64,000 nt of DNA, taken from contig NZ_LDAS01000001.1 in NCBI RefSeq assembly GCF_001020565.1, forward strand, positions 2,628,520 through 2,692,519, written 5' to 3'. The DNA comes from Maribacter thermophilus. GTDB lineage: Bacteria > Bacteroidota > Bacteroidia > Flavobacteriales > Flavobacteriaceae. The notes beneath the pieces were generated by a model. The model was given only the letters and a program-made list of their open reading frames with translations. It did not search any database and was not told the DNA's origin. This document shows positions 25,661-35,507 of the stretch, one piece after another (position 1 is the stretch's first letter; every line of letters begins with the position of its first letter). The translations under genes and the position numbers were made by a program.

Positions 25661-26359
25661 ATGAAAAAACTGATTTTTGCGCTTATTTTAATGGTAAGCT
25701 TTGCCGGAAGTGCACAAACCAAAAGTGAACTACAAAAGCACTACGAAGAATTTTATCGTCAAATGAGGCTTCAGGGAGATATAAACGGAGTCATAAATGC
25801 ACTTACCCACCTAAACGTACTTTCTCCTTCAAAGGAAAGAATGGACACCTTGGCCTATATCTACGCCAACGACAATCAACATTTACAGGCTCTAAACACC
25901 ATAGGTATAGAAAAATTGGAGACCGATTCCGATTTGGCGGTACAGGTAAAAGCAATCTCACTAAAGGCACTGAACCAACCTAAAAGGGCTTTGGAGCAGT
26001 TTGAGATTTTGAACAAGAGAAACCCTAATGCCTATTTGGCCTATGAACTGGCAGATTTAAAAATTCAGTTAGGAGATAACGACGGGGCCATGACCAATAT
26101 TGAGTATGGTATAACCAACTCAAAAGACGATATGAAATATGCCTTTTATGAGCGCCAACAACCTTACGAAGTACCATTAAAGGCCGCTTTTCTTCACCTA
26201 AAGGCCTTGGTACAGTTTAATAAGGACAAAGATAATATTGATGCTGCCGTTGCGACCATAGACGAAGCCTTGGCCATAGACCCGAACTTTAATCTGGCAA
26301 GTCTTAGCAAACAAGCTTTGTTAAACAGAAAACAAACTGCCGAAGAACCTAAAAAATAA
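25661..26359 (+). CDS. Secreted TPR-like helical-repeat protein
   Basis: 232 residues with a signal peptide at 1-19 (MVSFAGSAQ cleavage region). The mature protein is a series of helix pairs resembling TPRs, most clearly QVKAISLKALNQPKRALEQF near 90-110 and the final AIDPNFNLASLSKQAL. Probably a periplasmic scaffold. TAGTTTAG about 27 bp upstream is a possible -7 element. Confidence 0.75.
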   Translation: MKKLIFALILMVSFAGSAQTKSELQKHYEEFYRQMRLQGDINGVINALTHLNVLSPSKERMDTLAYIYANDNQHLQALNTIGIEKLETDSDLAVQVKAISLKALNQPKRALEQFEILNKRNPNAYLAYELADLKIQLGDNDGAMTNIEYGITNSKDDMKYAFYERQQPYEVPLKAAFLHLKALVQFNKDKDNIDAAVATIDEALAIDPNFNLASLSKQALLNRKQTAEEPKK

Positions 26360-26379
26360 TTTGTTGGGAAACCTACTAA

Positions 26380-26405
26380 AAAAAGCGGGCCTTGGCTCGC
26401 TTTTT
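26380..26405. terminator. Bidirectional terminator
   Basis: AAAAAGCG pairs with CGCTTTTT, extended inward by GGCC/GGCT, between convergent genes. A-tract and T-tract flank the stem so it can work both ways. Confidence 0.8.
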
Positions 26406-26895
26406 AATTTTTAGTCAATTCGTTTAGTAGTAAATTATCCTTGTTCTCTTTAATTTCTACCAGCTGGTCCACATACTCATTGGGTACGGCAATAGACAGT
26501 ACATAATGGGCAATTCTCCAAGTACCATTCTCTCTTCGCAACACTCCAGACCCCCTACATAGTTTCATTTGGGTATCTAAAAGCTCATCGAACCAAGCAA
26601 GGTCATGGGTATCGTTTAAATATATATTACGCGCTACAGCCTTAAAACTCCACGCTCTTCCTTTATCAAAATGGGGTTTTGCATAGGCCTTGAACTCCTT
26701 TAACCCCCAGTTTTCCATGGCATCGGTACCTATAAATACAGCATCATCGGTCATGAGCCCAAAATAGGTGTCAAAATCAGCATTGCCGGCAGCCAAATGC
26801 CATGCATCCAGAGTTTCCGCAACTTCAACCTTGCTATTATCCTGGGCGGTCGCAAGCATACCGCATAAAAATAGTAAACAGCTAATTTTCTTCAT
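26404..26895 (-). CDS. Secreted SnoaL/NTF2-like protein (DUF4440-like)
   Basis: 163 residues with a signal peptide (MKKISCLLFLCGMLATAQ). The mature domain matches the NTF2-like cone fold: DAWHLAAGNADFDTYFGL, DDAVFIGTDAMENW and the late W-RIAHYVLS strand. Such proteins are small-molecule pockets with varied roles; no function can be assigned. It overlaps the end of the upstream lipoprotein gene by 14 bp, so they are cotranscribed. Confidence 0.82.
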   Translation of the reverse strand: MKKISCLLFLCGMLATAQDNSKVEVAETLDAWHLAAGNADFDTYFGLMTDDAVFIGTDAMENWGLKEFKAYAKPHFDKGRAWSFKAVARNIYLNDTHDLAWFDELLDTQMKLCRGSGVLRRENGTWRIAHYVLSIAVPNEYVDQLVEIKENKDNLLLNELTKN

Positions 26896-27382
26896 TTGAA
26901 ATTAAATCTTGGGGCAACGTATTATTTACGACTACATTAAACTGATCTCGCATAATATTAAAGGCATCGATCATTTCTTTAATGCTGCTTTGGGGATCCT
27001 GCCTATATGCCAAATTTCCCTTTATCTTAAGAAGATAGGTCTTAAAAACCTTTTGTCTGCCCTTCACCTGAGGCATATCCAATTCTTTAGGATATACACT
27101 TTTCTCCATCAACTTCTGTTTCTCTATCAGTTCTTCAATTACCAATATCAGGTCTTCCGCATTTTCAACCGTATATAAACGATCAAAACTTCTTTCCAAT
27201 TCGTTGTATTCCTTCCACTCTGCAACCAGCTCTATGGCCTTAGGACTTAAGGTGATTTTTTTTTGGAATTTCTCCACCATCACATTCCAATCGGAGGTTT
27301 GTCCGACGACAGATTCTGAAGCAGACTCTTTGCACGACCCTAAAAGGAGTGCCAAAGAAATAAAAAAGTAGATTTTAGGCAT
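26882..27382 (-). CDS. Helical lipoprotein of unknown function
   Basis: 166 residues from ATG 27382, chosen because it gives a clean lipoprotein signal (FISLALLLGSC, lipidated Cys at about 17); an in-frame ATG at 27397 would add five residues. The mature part is almost entirely helical with many Glu and Lys. First gene of a two-gene unit with the NTF2-like protein. Confidence 0.75.
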   Translation of the reverse strand: MPKIYFFISLALLLGSCKESASESVVGQTSDWNVMVEKFQKKITLSPKAIELVAEWKEYNELERSFDRLYTVENAEDLILVIEELIEKQKLMEKSVYPKELDMPQVKGRQKVFKTYLLKIKGNLAYRQDPQSSIKEMIDAFNIMRDQFNVVVNNTLPQDLISNEEN

Positions 27383-27411
27383 AGAACGAATGTACAAATT
27401 TTAAGAAAAGT

Positions 27412-27419
27412 TATCTTTA
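27412..27419 (+). promoter_or_regulatory. Candidate -7 element for threonine dehydrogenase
   Basis: TATCTTTA, one mismatch from TAnnTTTG, 30 bp upstream of the ATG at 27449. No convincing -33 element. Confidence 0.3.
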
Positions 27420-27448
27420 CCGAATAAGCTATTTAACTTCTTTTTTTA

Positions 27449-28399
27449 ATGGAGAAATACATTTTGATTATAGGTGCATGTGGACAAATAGGAACGGAGT
27501 TGACAATGACCCTACGAAAAAAGTACGGAAACGATTATGTTATAGCAAGCGACATTAGGGAAGGCAACGAAACGCTAATGAATTCGGGACCTTTTGAGAT
27601 ATTGGACGCTACCGATTCCAATGCCTTGGAAGAGATAATCGCCTATTACAAAATAAGTGAAATATACCTGATGGCGGCAATGTTGAGTGCCACCGCAGAA
27701 AAATTTCCGATGCGTGCGTGGAACCTAAACATGAACTCTCTTTTCAATGTGCTGAATTTGGCTAAGGAAAAGAAAGTGGACAAGATATTCTGGCCTTCCA
27801 GTATTGCGGTTTTTGGCCCCAATACGCCCAAAGAAGCCACCCCGCAAAACACGATTATGGAACCTAGTACCGTTTACGGCATTAGCAAGCAGTCTGGAGA
27901 ACGTTGGTGTGAGTATTATTTTAAAAAATTTGATGTAGATGTACGTAGCATTCGCTACCCCGGCCTGATCAGCTGGAAAACCATGCCCGGGGGCGGCACT
28001 ACAGATTATGCCGTAGAGATCTACCATAAAGCACTTGAAGAAGGTACCTACAACTGTTTTTTAAAGAAAGACACTGTACTGCCCATGATGTATATGGACG
28101 ATGCCATAAAAGCAACCCTACAGATTATGGAAGCAGACGCCGACGACATTAAAGTAAGGTCGTCCTATAATTTGGCCGCCATGAGTTTTAAACCCGAAGA
28201 TATCGCCAAAAGCATTCAACAGCATATTCCCGATTTCACCATTACGTACGAACCCGATTTTAGGCAAGCCATCGCGGATTCTTGGCCCAGCAGTATCGAT
28301 GATTCGGATGCTCGCGCAGATTGGGGTTGGAAAGCTGATTTTGATATGGAAAACACTACATCCACCATGCTGAAAAACCTAAAAATGATTAAGGCATAA
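27449..28399 (+). CDS. L-threonine 3-dehydrogenase, short-chain (SDR) type
   Basis: 316 residues. It oxidises L-threonine to 2-amino-3-ketobutyrate with NAD. The NAD motif GACGQIG (9-15), the catalytic Y143 and K147 in TVYGISK, and the long conserved runs FWPSSIAVFGP, PGGGTTDYAVEIYH and LPMMYMDDA are hallmarks of the GalE-like threonine dehydrogenases described from Flavobacterium, distinct from the zinc-dependent Tdh. Monocistronic with a terminator hairpin after it. Confidence 0.92.
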   Translation: MEKYILIIGACGQIGTELTMTLRKKYGNDYVIASDIREGNETLMNSGPFEILDATDSNALEEIIAYYKISEIYLMAAMLSATAEKFPMRAWNLNMNSLFNVLNLAKEKKVDKIFWPSSIAVFGPNTPKEATPQNTIMEPSTVYGISKQSGERWCEYYFKKFDVDVRSIRYPGLISWKTMPGGGTTDYAVEIYHKALEEGTYNCFLKKDTVLPMMYMDDAIKATLQIMEADADDIKVRSSYNLAAMSFKPEDIAKSIQQHIPDFTITYEPDFRQAIADSWPSSIDDSDARADWGWKADFDMENTTSTMLKNLKMIKA

Positions 28400-28403
28400 T
28401 AAG

Positions 28404-28440
28404 AAAACGGTACCCGACCAAAAGCAAGGGTGCCGTTTAT
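28404..28440. terminator. Bidirectional terminator
   Basis: AACGGTACCC (28406-28415) pairs with GGGTGCCGTT (28428-28437) with one G-T wobble, between convergent genes; it overlaps the last codon of the minus-strand gene. Confidence 0.7.
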
Positions 28441-28865
28441 TCACTTATTTTAATATCACTTTTCAACTCCAACATTTTTCTGATAAAGGATTCATTGGTC
28501 TGCGGACTTATATAAATTTCGTTATAGGTATCGTACTTAACAATGAGTCCTTTTCTAGATGTTGCCGGCCTAAAACCTACCCAGAGGGTCTTTCCTTCTA
28601 CAATTTCGGTAATGCGATCTAAACGGATTTTTCCGCGGATCGGTCCGCTTCTGTAAGTAAGACCTTCTTTACCCAGTTCGTAATAGGTGCCAAAGTAAAA
28701 CCACAGTAAAGCCAAACAAACACCGATTACAATAGGTAAGGTCCAATATTCATCGGGATCCATTTCTCCCTTTAGAATACCTGTAACCGTTAATACCAGC
28801 ATTAAACCGCACGTACCTAATATCACCAAACTGAACAAGGTGTCTTTCTTACTCTTAAATTTCAT
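28437..28865 (-). CDS. Membrane protein with bacterial PH domain
   Basis: 142 residues with two membrane helices (about 12-30 and 42-60), followed by a small beta-rich domain beginning YYELGKEGLTYRSGPIRGKI, the typical start of a bacterial PH (bPH) domain facing the cytoplasm. Function unknown. Confidence 0.78.
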   Translation of the reverse strand: MKFKSKKDTLFSLVILGTCGLMLVLTVTGILKGEMDPDEYWTLPIVIGVCLALLWFYFGTYYELGKEGLTYRSGPIRGKIRLDRITEIVEGKTLWVGFRPATSRKGLIVKYDTYNEIYISPQTNESFIRKMLELKSDIKISE

Positions 28866-29123
28866 AGGAATGATTTTATCTGATGCACCCTACCGTACTA
28901 CTATGATTTACAGCGGGTTGTTATTTGTTAGAACGAAAGTTAGTGATTTTTTTAATGAATCAAGTGGGGTGCTTTCTCTGGAAATCTTTTTCCTATTTGA
29001 CCTATTATTGTAAAACCAAAGTTACAGCAACTGGAAATATCGAGAATGTTGCACATAAATAAAATGTGCAGGTTTCGGGAATAAGAACGGAATTATAATC
29101 TTTTAACCCTTCCAAATAATTCT
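28866..29123. other. Intergenic region, no gene seen
   Basis: AT-rich spacer between the PH-domain gene and the end of the efflux operon. On the minus strand TAACTTTC (28935-28942) and TAACTTTG (29023-29030 region) resemble -7 elements and may drive the PH-domain gene. No coding potential seen. Confidence 0.4.
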
Positions 29124-29150
29124 AAAAAAACTCCCCGATTCTCGGGGAGT
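29124..29150 (-). terminator. Strong terminator of the RND efflux operon
   Basis: On the minus strand ACTCCCCGA and TCGGGGAGT form a perfect 9-bp stem with a 3-nt loop, followed by seven T, about 20 bp after the outer-membrane gene. Confidence 0.9.
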
Positions 29151-29170
29151 ATATGCTTGTTTTACCCGTA

Positions 29171-30595
29171 TTATTGCCAACCGCCACCTAGGGCTTTGTA
29201 AATAGATACGGTAGCCAATTGCTGGCGTTTATTTAAGGCAATCAGTTCCAGTTGGGCCTGTAGCGAATTTTGCTGCGCCATCAACACCTCCAAGTAATCG
29301 GCCTTGGCCATTCTATAGAATTCTGCGGATGCCTCTATGGCATTTTCCAATACTTGGTTTTGCTGTTCCTTTATTTCCTTGGTCTCTTGTAGGTTATGAA
29401 GGTTCGAAAGCCCATTGGCCACTTCCATATACCCGTTTAAAATGGTTTTTTGGTACTGGTACATGGCCGTTAATTGTTGGGCCTTCGCATTATGGAATTC
29501 CGCTTTTAAAGCCTTTCTGTTGATCAAGGGCGCCACGAGTCCGCCTATGGCCGAATAGCCTATAGAGGTGGGCGAACGGAACAAAAACTTTGAATCGAAA
29601 GCTTGATACCCCCCAGTGGCTTCGATAGCAAGACTCGGAAAAAAAGCCGCTTTAGCCGTTTTAACATCAAACTTACTGGCACGTAGCTCTAGTTCGGCTT
29701 CCCGTATATCGGGGCGGTACGCAAGCAACTGTGCCGGAACGCCCGATGCTATCTGCCGAGGCAGCTCTTTGAACAAAGACCCCTTTTCCCTTGGTATGGG
29801 TTGTGGAAACCTGCCCATCAGAAAATTGATTTTGTTTTCGGTTTCCACGATCTGTTGCAGGGTTTCCTTTTCAAGTGCGCGGGTATTTAGCAATTGGGCA
29901 AGAAACTGTTGCACGGCCAATTCGTTCGCCTTGCCCACTTCTTTTTGCAACTCTACCACCTCAAACGCTTCCTGCTGTTTTCGCAGGGTCTGCCGTACAA
30001 TGTCCAACTCATTGTCCAAGGCCAGCAGATCGTAATACGAGGCTGCAATATCGGCCACTAGGTTCGACACCACAAAATTCTTCCCTTCAATACTAGCCAG
30101 ATATCTAGAAAGGGCCGCCTTACGGCTATTTCGCAGTTTTCCCCAAATATCGATTTCCCATGTAGCTGTCAATCCAGCAAAATAATCCTGTACGGGATTG
30201 GGTATTGTCCTTCCCTCGAATTCGGTAGTGGAATTCCCTGCAAAGCCCTCGGTGTACTTGGCGTACTTGGTGGTCGCGGCCGTAAAGGTCCCTTCTATTT
30301 TCGGAAACAGTTCACCATTGGCAAAGCGAAGTCCCGAACGGGCGGCCTCAATGCGCTGCAGCGCCATTTGTAAGTCGAGATTATTGGTAAGAGCCGTATC
30401 GATAAGTTGTATCAAATAGTCATCGGCAAAAAATTCTTTCCAGTCGATACGTGCAACGGTCGTAGTATCGCTCTGGGCGGTACCGTATTTTTCGGGCAGC
30501 GGTTTGTGCTTGGCCGAAATATCGGTTTTCATTGTTTTACAGCTGCCCACAATCAAGATAAGGAACAGCACAAATATGGTTTTATACTTTTTCAT
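29171..30595 (-). CDS. Outer-membrane efflux lipoprotein, TolC/NodT (OprM-like) family
   Basis: 474 residues from ATG 30595, which starts a lipoprotein signal (LFLILIVGSC); a TTG at 30610 would add five residues. The pattern of two OEP repeats with long coiled helices (near 190-260 and 400-470) and the RPDIREAELELRASKFDVKTA motif are typical. It forms the outer-membrane channel of the tripartite pump encoded with it. The start overlaps the end of the permease gene by 14 bp. Unusually GC-rich for this genome. Confidence 0.92.
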   Translation of the reverse strand: MKKYKTIFVLFLILIVGSCKTMKTDISAKHKPLPEKYGTAQSDTTTVARIDWKEFFADDYLIQLIDTALTNNLDLQMALQRIEAARSGLRFANGELFPKIEGTFTAATTKYAKYTEGFAGNSTTEFEGRTIPNPVQDYFAGLTATWEIDIWGKLRNSRKAALSRYLASIEGKNFVVSNLVADIAASYYDLLALDNELDIVRQTLRKQQEAFEVVELQKEVGKANELAVQQFLAQLLNTRALEKETLQQIVETENKINFLMGRFPQPIPREKGSLFKELPRQIASGVPAQLLAYRPDIREAELELRASKFDVKTAKAAFFPSLAIEATGGYQAFDSKFLFRSPTSIGYSAIGGLVAPLINRKALKAEFHNAKAQQLTAMYQYQKTILNGYMEVANGLSNLHNLQETKEIKEQQNQVLENAIEASAEFYRMAKADYLEVLMAQQNSLQAQLELIALNKRQQLATVSIYKALGGGWQ

Positions 30596-33500
30596 TATAT
30601 ACTTTTTCAAGAATAGATTTTTCGTTTTTTGGATTTCGTCCGTATTTCTCCGTCAATTTGGCAAATACGAAGTAGAGTCCGGGAATGATGACGACCCCGA
30701 CAAGGGTTCCCACGAACATTCCCCCAAAGGCGGCGGCACCAATGGTCTTACTGCCCACGGCCCCCGCGCCCGAGGCGAACACCAACGGCAAGAGTCCCGC
30801 TATAAAGGCAAAAGATGTCATAAGTATTGGCCTAAGGCGCAATCGGGCCCCTTCGATGGTGGCCACTAGGGCCGTTTTACCTTCCCTGTGCTTTTGGGTA
30901 GCGAACTCAACGATTAGAATGGCATTTTTGCCCAACAGCCCAATAAGCATCACCATGGCGATCTGGGCATAAATGTTGTTCTCAAGCCCTAGGACCGTTA
31001 GGAACATAAAGGCACCGAAAATTCCTGTGGGCAACGAAAGAATTACGGGCAGGGGTAACAGGAAACTTTCATATTGTCCGGACAGGATGAGATAGATGAA
31101 CAAAAGACAAATAAAGAAAATAACAGTACCCTCGTTTCCGGCATTGGCTTCATCATACGATATTCCCGACCAGGCGATATCATAGCCCTTAGGTAGTTCT
31201 TCCCTTGCTACCTCCCTTATCGCCTTTAGGGCGTCGCCACTACTATAGCCCGGTGCTTCCTCTCCGTTAAGGGCTACGGCGTTGTACATATTGTAGCGCT
31301 CTATTTGGTCCACTCCGTACGATTTTTCTAGAGTGATGAAGGTGGAAATAGGAACCATTTCGCCCCTGTCGTTTTTTACCCTGAACTGCAAGATATCCTC
31401 TGGGTCGGCCCTGTATTCCGGTAAGGCCTGCACCATTACCTTGTAGGTCTTTCCGAACTTGATAAAGTTAGAGGCATATTCACTTCCTACCAAGGTAGAA
31501 AGGGTACCCATGGCATTGTTGACCGTTACGCCCTTTTGTGCGGCCTTGTCGTAATCTACCTTTAAGATATACTGTGGTATGTTGGCGTTAAAGGTGGTAA
31601 AACAATAGCCTATTTCGGGACGGTCTTCCAAGGCCTTGATAAAGGTATAGGTAACGGATTCCAAAGTCTTTAAATCACCATGGCCCGATTTGTCCAATAG
31701 TTTTACTTCGAACCCACTGGCATTTCCGTAACCCGGAACGGGGGGTGGAGGAAAAAACTCTATCTCGGCATCCTTGATATGGGCCGTCCGCTCCTTCATT
31801 TCCGCTATAACATCGTCTACCGTGGCATTTCGCTCGCTCCATTCCTTTAGGTTCACCAAAAAACTGCCATAAGTAGCTCCAGTACCGTCAGAAAGTATAT
31901 TGGTCCCCGCTAGGGATGAAATACTTTCCACATCTTTCATATCTCGAATTTCCGCGGCAAAAGCATCTACTACCGTCTTGGTCCTTTCCAAGGTAGAACC
32001 CGGGGGCGTCAACACGTTTACATAGAACATGCCCTGGTCTTCATTCGGAATAAAACCGGTACGTAAAACCTTGCTAAAAATACCCGTACCTATTACAAAG
32101 GCCACCAAGATACCCCATGTCACCACCTTTCTGTTAACAATACGGTTCAACAGGTTTTTATACCGGTCTTCCAAATTTTCGTACCAACAATTGAAGCGCG
32201 AAAAGAAGGGGTCGAGAAAAGTTTTTTTCTCCTTATCGGGATGTTTCAACAGCAAGGAGCACAAAGCGGGCGCCAAGGTAAGGGCCACAAGCCCCGATAA
32301 GACAATGGCAATGGCCATGGTGAGGGCAAACTGTCGGAAGAAAATCCCCGAAGGCCCACTCATAAAGGCTACCGGAACGAATACGGCCGACATCACCAAG
32401 GTAATGGCGACAATGGCCCCGCTAATTTCTTTCATGGCCGCCTGTGTGGCTTCTTTCGCATTTAGGTTATGGCGTTCCATTTTCGCATGAACGGCCTCTA
32501 CCACAACAATGGAATCATCTACCACAATACCAATTACGATCACCAAGGCAAAAAGTGTAATCAGGTTAAGTGAAAATCCAAAGAACTGCATAAAGAAAAA
32601 CGTACCTACAATGGATACGGGTACGGCCAGGGCCGGAATTAAGGTAGCACGCCAGTTTTGAAGAAATACGAAAACGACCAAGGTTACCAAAAGCAAGGCC
32701 TCGATAAAGGTTTTGATGACTTCATGGATAGAGGCGTCCATAAAACGTGATATATCATAACTAACCTCATAATCCATACCCTCAAGAAACATGGATTCCT
32801 TAAGTTCTTCCATACGTTTCTTAACATTATCGATTACCTCTTTGGCATTGGTTCCCGGCAATTGTTTCAAAATAATGGAAGCCGCCGGCCTTTCGTTGAA
32901 CTTGGCCTCCACATCAAAATATTCGGTGCCAAACTCTACATCTGCAATGTCCTTTATTCGTAATATCTGCCCTTGAGCAGTAGCTTTTATAGGGATGTTT
33001 GCATACTCTTTCTCAGAGTTGAACCTTCCGGCGTAGCTCAAAATATATTGTAGGATAGCGTTTTTGGTTCTTTCCGAATTCTCTCCGATAATACCTGGGG
33101 AAGCCTCTAGGTTTTGTTCCTCCAAGGCGTTAAGGACGTCTTGTGTTGTAATATCATAGGCCAACATCCTGTCCGGCTTCAACCAAATACGCATGGCGTA
33201 CTCCTTAGCTCCCAAGATATTCGCATACCCGACGCCTTTGACCCGTTTTAATTCGGACAGCACATTTAAATCGGCAAAATTATGGATGAACTTCTCGGTC
33301 ATTTCAGGGTCGTCACTGAACAGGTTGATGTACATTAAAATGGCATTTGTCTCCTTACCTATTAAGACACCACGCTCTATTACTTCGGGGGGAAGTTCAC
33401 CCATTACGTCGGTAATCCGGTTCTGCACGTTCACAGCGGCATCGTTGATATCGGTTCCGGTTTCAAAGATGACTTGAACCACACCCACACCGTCACTGCC

Positions 33501-33746
33501 CACATTGCTGCTCATATACTTCATATCGGGCACACCGTTAATGGCGCGCTCCAAGGGTTCTATGGCAGATTTGGCAACCGTCTCGGCATTGGCTCCTTGG
33601 TACTCTACCTCTACGTTCACCTCTGGAGGGGCCACCGAGGGAAAAAGGGCCATAGGCAATTGAAAGATGGACAAGATGCCCAGAAACAAAATAATCAACG
33701 AGATGACTATCGCCAACACAGGGCGATTTATAATATTCACTTTCAT
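30582..33746 (-). CDS. RND efflux permease, HAE1 family (AcrB-like)
   Basis: 1054 residues, standard length. Begins IINRPVLAIVISL and has the RND features: two sets of membrane helices (near 1-30, 330-540 and 860-1040), the VGIVVDDSIVVVEAV segment with paired Asp in TM4 for proton relay, and the GLLGKNAILIVEFA motif in TM10. Proton-driven export of hydrophobic drugs, bile-salt-like or other toxic compounds; substrate not predictable. Codons are markedly GC-rich (44 of 60 bases at 30721-30780). Confidence 0.95.
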   Translation of the reverse strand: MKVNIINRPVLAIVISLIILFLGILSIFQLPMALFPSVAPPEVNVEVEYQGANAETVAKSAIEPLERAINGVPDMKYMSSNVGSDGVGVVQVIFETGTDINDAAVNVQNRITDVMGELPPEVIERGVLIGKETNAILMYINLFSDDPEMTEKFIHNFADLNVLSELKRVKGVGYANILGAKEYAMRIWLKPDRMLAYDITTQDVLNALEEQNLEASPGIIGENSERTKNAILQYILSYAGRFNSEKEYANIPIKATAQGQILRIKDIADVEFGTEYFDVEAKFNERPAASIILKQLPGTNAKEVIDNVKKRMEELKESMFLEGMDYEVSYDISRFMDASIHEVIKTFIEALLLVTLVVFVFLQNWRATLIPALAVPVSIVGTFFFMQFFGFSLNLITLFALVIVIGIVVDDSIVVVEAVHAKMERHNLNAKEATQAAMKEISGAIVAITLVMSAVFVPVAFMSGPSGIFFRQFALTMAIAIVLSGLVALTLAPALCSLLLKHPDKEKKTFLDPFFSRFNCWYENLEDRYKNLLNRIVNRKVVTWGILVAFVIGTGIFSKVLRTGFIPNEDQGMFYVNVLTPPGSTLERTKTVVDAFAAEIRDMKDVESISSLAGTNILSDGTGATYGSFLVNLKEWSERNATVDDVIAEMKERTAHIKDAEIEFFPPPPVPGYGNASGFEVKLLDKSGHGDLKTLESVTYTFIKALEDRPEIGYCFTTFNANIPQYILKVDYDKAAQKGVTVNNAMGTLSTLVGSEYASNFIKFGKTYKVMVQALPEYRADPEDILQFRVKNDRGEMVPISTFITLEKSYGVDQIERYNMYNAVALNGEEAPGYSSGDALKAIREVAREELPKGYDIAWSGISYDEANAGNEGTVIFFICLLFIYLILSGQYESFLLPLPVILSLPTGIFGAFMFLTVLGLENNIYAQIAMVMLIGLLGKNAILIVEFATQKHREGKTALVATIEGARLRLRPILMTSFAFIAGLLPLVFASGAGAVGSKTIGAAAFGGMFVGTLVGVVIIPGLYFVFAKLTEKYGRNPKNEKSILEKVYNEKV

Positions 33747-33758
33747 GGTTTCTAATGA

Positions 33759-34865
33759 TTAATGGTTAAAAACTTGAGAAAATGAAACTGTTTCAGGAAT
33801 GATCTTATCCCCCTCTTTTACATGCTGCACCCCTTCTAGAAGAATACGGTCTTTTGGACCCAGTCCCGTTTCAACAACAAAAAGATGGGGCATTCGCAAT
33901 GAGGGGGATATTTTCCGTACTTCTAACGTATGGTCATCGCCCACCACAAAAACACACAAGTGTTCTTGACGATTGAAAGTTGCTTTTTGGGGAATGAACA
34001 AGGCATTCCTTACCTTATTTCTGATCCGCACCTTTCCCGTTTCCCCATGTTTTAATACATTATCGGGGTTGGGAAACTTGGCACGAAAGGCAATGGTTCC
34101 GGTATTACGATCAAATTCACTTTCAGTAGTCTCTATAACACCCTTAAACGGGTAGCGATTGCCATCTGCCAGAATTAAGGAAACTTCCTTTATTTCATTA
34201 ACATCCATAGAAGCCATATATTTTAAATAATCGACCTCTGAAATATTGAAGTAGGCGAACATGGCCTTGTTGTTGGAAATAGTGGTGAGCAAGGTACCCT
34301 CTTCGACCAAACTCCCTTCCTTTTGGGGAATGCGGTTGATAATACCATCATAAGGAGCCTTTATCTGGGCAAAGGAAAGATTGAGCTCCGCTTCGGCCTC
34401 TTCCGCTAGGGCTTCCTTATATTTTGCCTCCAATGCCTCCAATTTGGCCGCTGCCAAATCGTACTCTGATCGAGAGATGAAATTTTTGTCCAATAACTTT
34501 TTTGAGCCTTGCAACTCTATTTTTGCCGCATTGAGTCCGGCCGAAACACTCTTGGTGGCAGCCTTGGCCTTTTGCAGGTTTTGTTGATACACGCTGGTGT
34601 TGATGGTAAAAAGCACCTGCCCCTTGCGGACTTCCTGTCCCTCGTCGACCAAAATAGACTCTATAAATCCGCCTACACGTGCACGGATCTCTACATGTTG
34701 AAAAGCGTTTATGTCAGCTACATAATCGTTGGTAGATACGGTGTCCTTTACCAAGGGCCGAACCACTTTAAAATGTTCCTCTTTTTTTGATTGTTCTTTT
34801 TTAGATGTACATGATGCGGCTAACATCATAGCGAACACCCCCAAAAACCATATATAATTCTTCAT
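33759..34865 (-). CDS. RND efflux periplasmic adaptor (membrane fusion protein)
   Basis: 368 residues. Lipoprotein signal with Cys at about 19 (MMLAASC). Barrel-sandwich lipoyl half-motifs flank a coiled hairpin: ARVGGFIESILVDEGQEV (about 60-78) and IKAPYDGIINRIPQKEGSLV (about 165-185). It links the permease and the outer-membrane channel. First gene of the operon, 12 bp before the permease gene. No regulator gene is adjacent. Confidence 0.93.
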   Translation of the reverse strand: MKNYIWFLGVFAMMLAASCTSKKEQSKKEEHFKVVRPLVKDTVSTNDYVADINAFQHVEIRARVGGFIESILVDEGQEVRKGQVLFTINTSVYQQNLQKAKAATKSVSAGLNAAKIELQGSKKLLDKNFISRSEYDLAAAKLEALEAKYKEALAEEAEAELNLSFAQIKAPYDGIINRIPQKEGSLVEEGTLLTTISNNKAMFAYFNISEVDYLKYMASMDVNEIKEVSLILADGNRYPFKGVIETTESEFDRNTGTIAFRAKFPNPDNVLKHGETGKVRIRNKVRNALFIPQKATFNRQEHLCVFVVGDDHTLEVRKISPSLRMPHLFVVETGLGPKDRILLEGVQHVKEGDKIIPETVSFSQVFNH

Positions 34866-35022
34866 TGTTTTTAGATTTTAAATTAAAATAGGGGAGGATA
34901 AAACTCCCGTAACGGAAATATCGGACCCGGTACGGCAAAACAATGGACTACTACATCACTTCATAAAAGCAAAGGGAAGCCTTGGTCTGCGAACCAGGTT
35001 TAATGCAAATAAAAATGAAGAA

Positions 35023-35412
35023 TTACACCTTGGGCGGTGGGGGTATTATTTCGGGATGAAATTGTTCGGCATAGGCATCGTGATAGAAGAATATGGAGTG
35101 CCGAACGGCGATATCGTCAGAAGCGAACATAAATTCGGATAGCGACCTCTCTTGACACAAAACAGGTTGAAAGTTCAATTTTACCATCAAACTATTGTTG
35201 GTGTCGTCATCTTCCTGTTCTGGGACAGCGTTTTCAATACCCAACAGTTCCTCTAGCACAATCTCTACGATGCTTTCCATATCATTGTAACTCAAATCCT
35301 CGGGAATATAATTTGGCTGGGGATCGGGCGAATCTACACTAAGGTTGAGGATGTGCAGTGCCATCAAAAACCAAAACAAGCGTAGATTGATATGTTTGCG
35401 AACGAATTTCAT
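35023..35412 (-). CDS. Conserved small hypothetical protein upstream of the efflux operon
   Basis: 129 residues from ATG 35412; a TTG at 35436 adds eight. A hydrophobic helix near 8-24 (LFWFLMALHILN) suggests a signal anchor. The region after it is acidic and ends in HPEIIPPPPKV. I do not know a function. It is on the same strand, 157 bp before the adaptor gene, and may be cotranscribed. Confidence 0.65.
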   Translation of the reverse strand: MKFVRKHINLRLFWFLMALHILNLSVDSPDPQPNYIPEDLSYNDMESIVEIVLEELLGIENAVPEQEDDDTNNSLMVKLNFQPVLCQERSLSEFMFASDDIAVRHSIFFYHDAYAEQFHPEIIPPPPKV

Positions 35413-35507
35413 AAAACGATTGTCAAAGTTAGGCAATTACATGATTGCTCCTCTAACAATCGACCACAAAAATGACAGGAGAACAATAAACATCAATACA
35501 ACTCTTT

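Noticed and set aside
30504-33755. Several long plus-strand open frames opposite the RND efflux genes
   Set aside because: They lie antisense to clear AcrB and TolC family genes, have Arg/Ser-rich low-complexity translations and follow from the high GC and codon bias of those genes.
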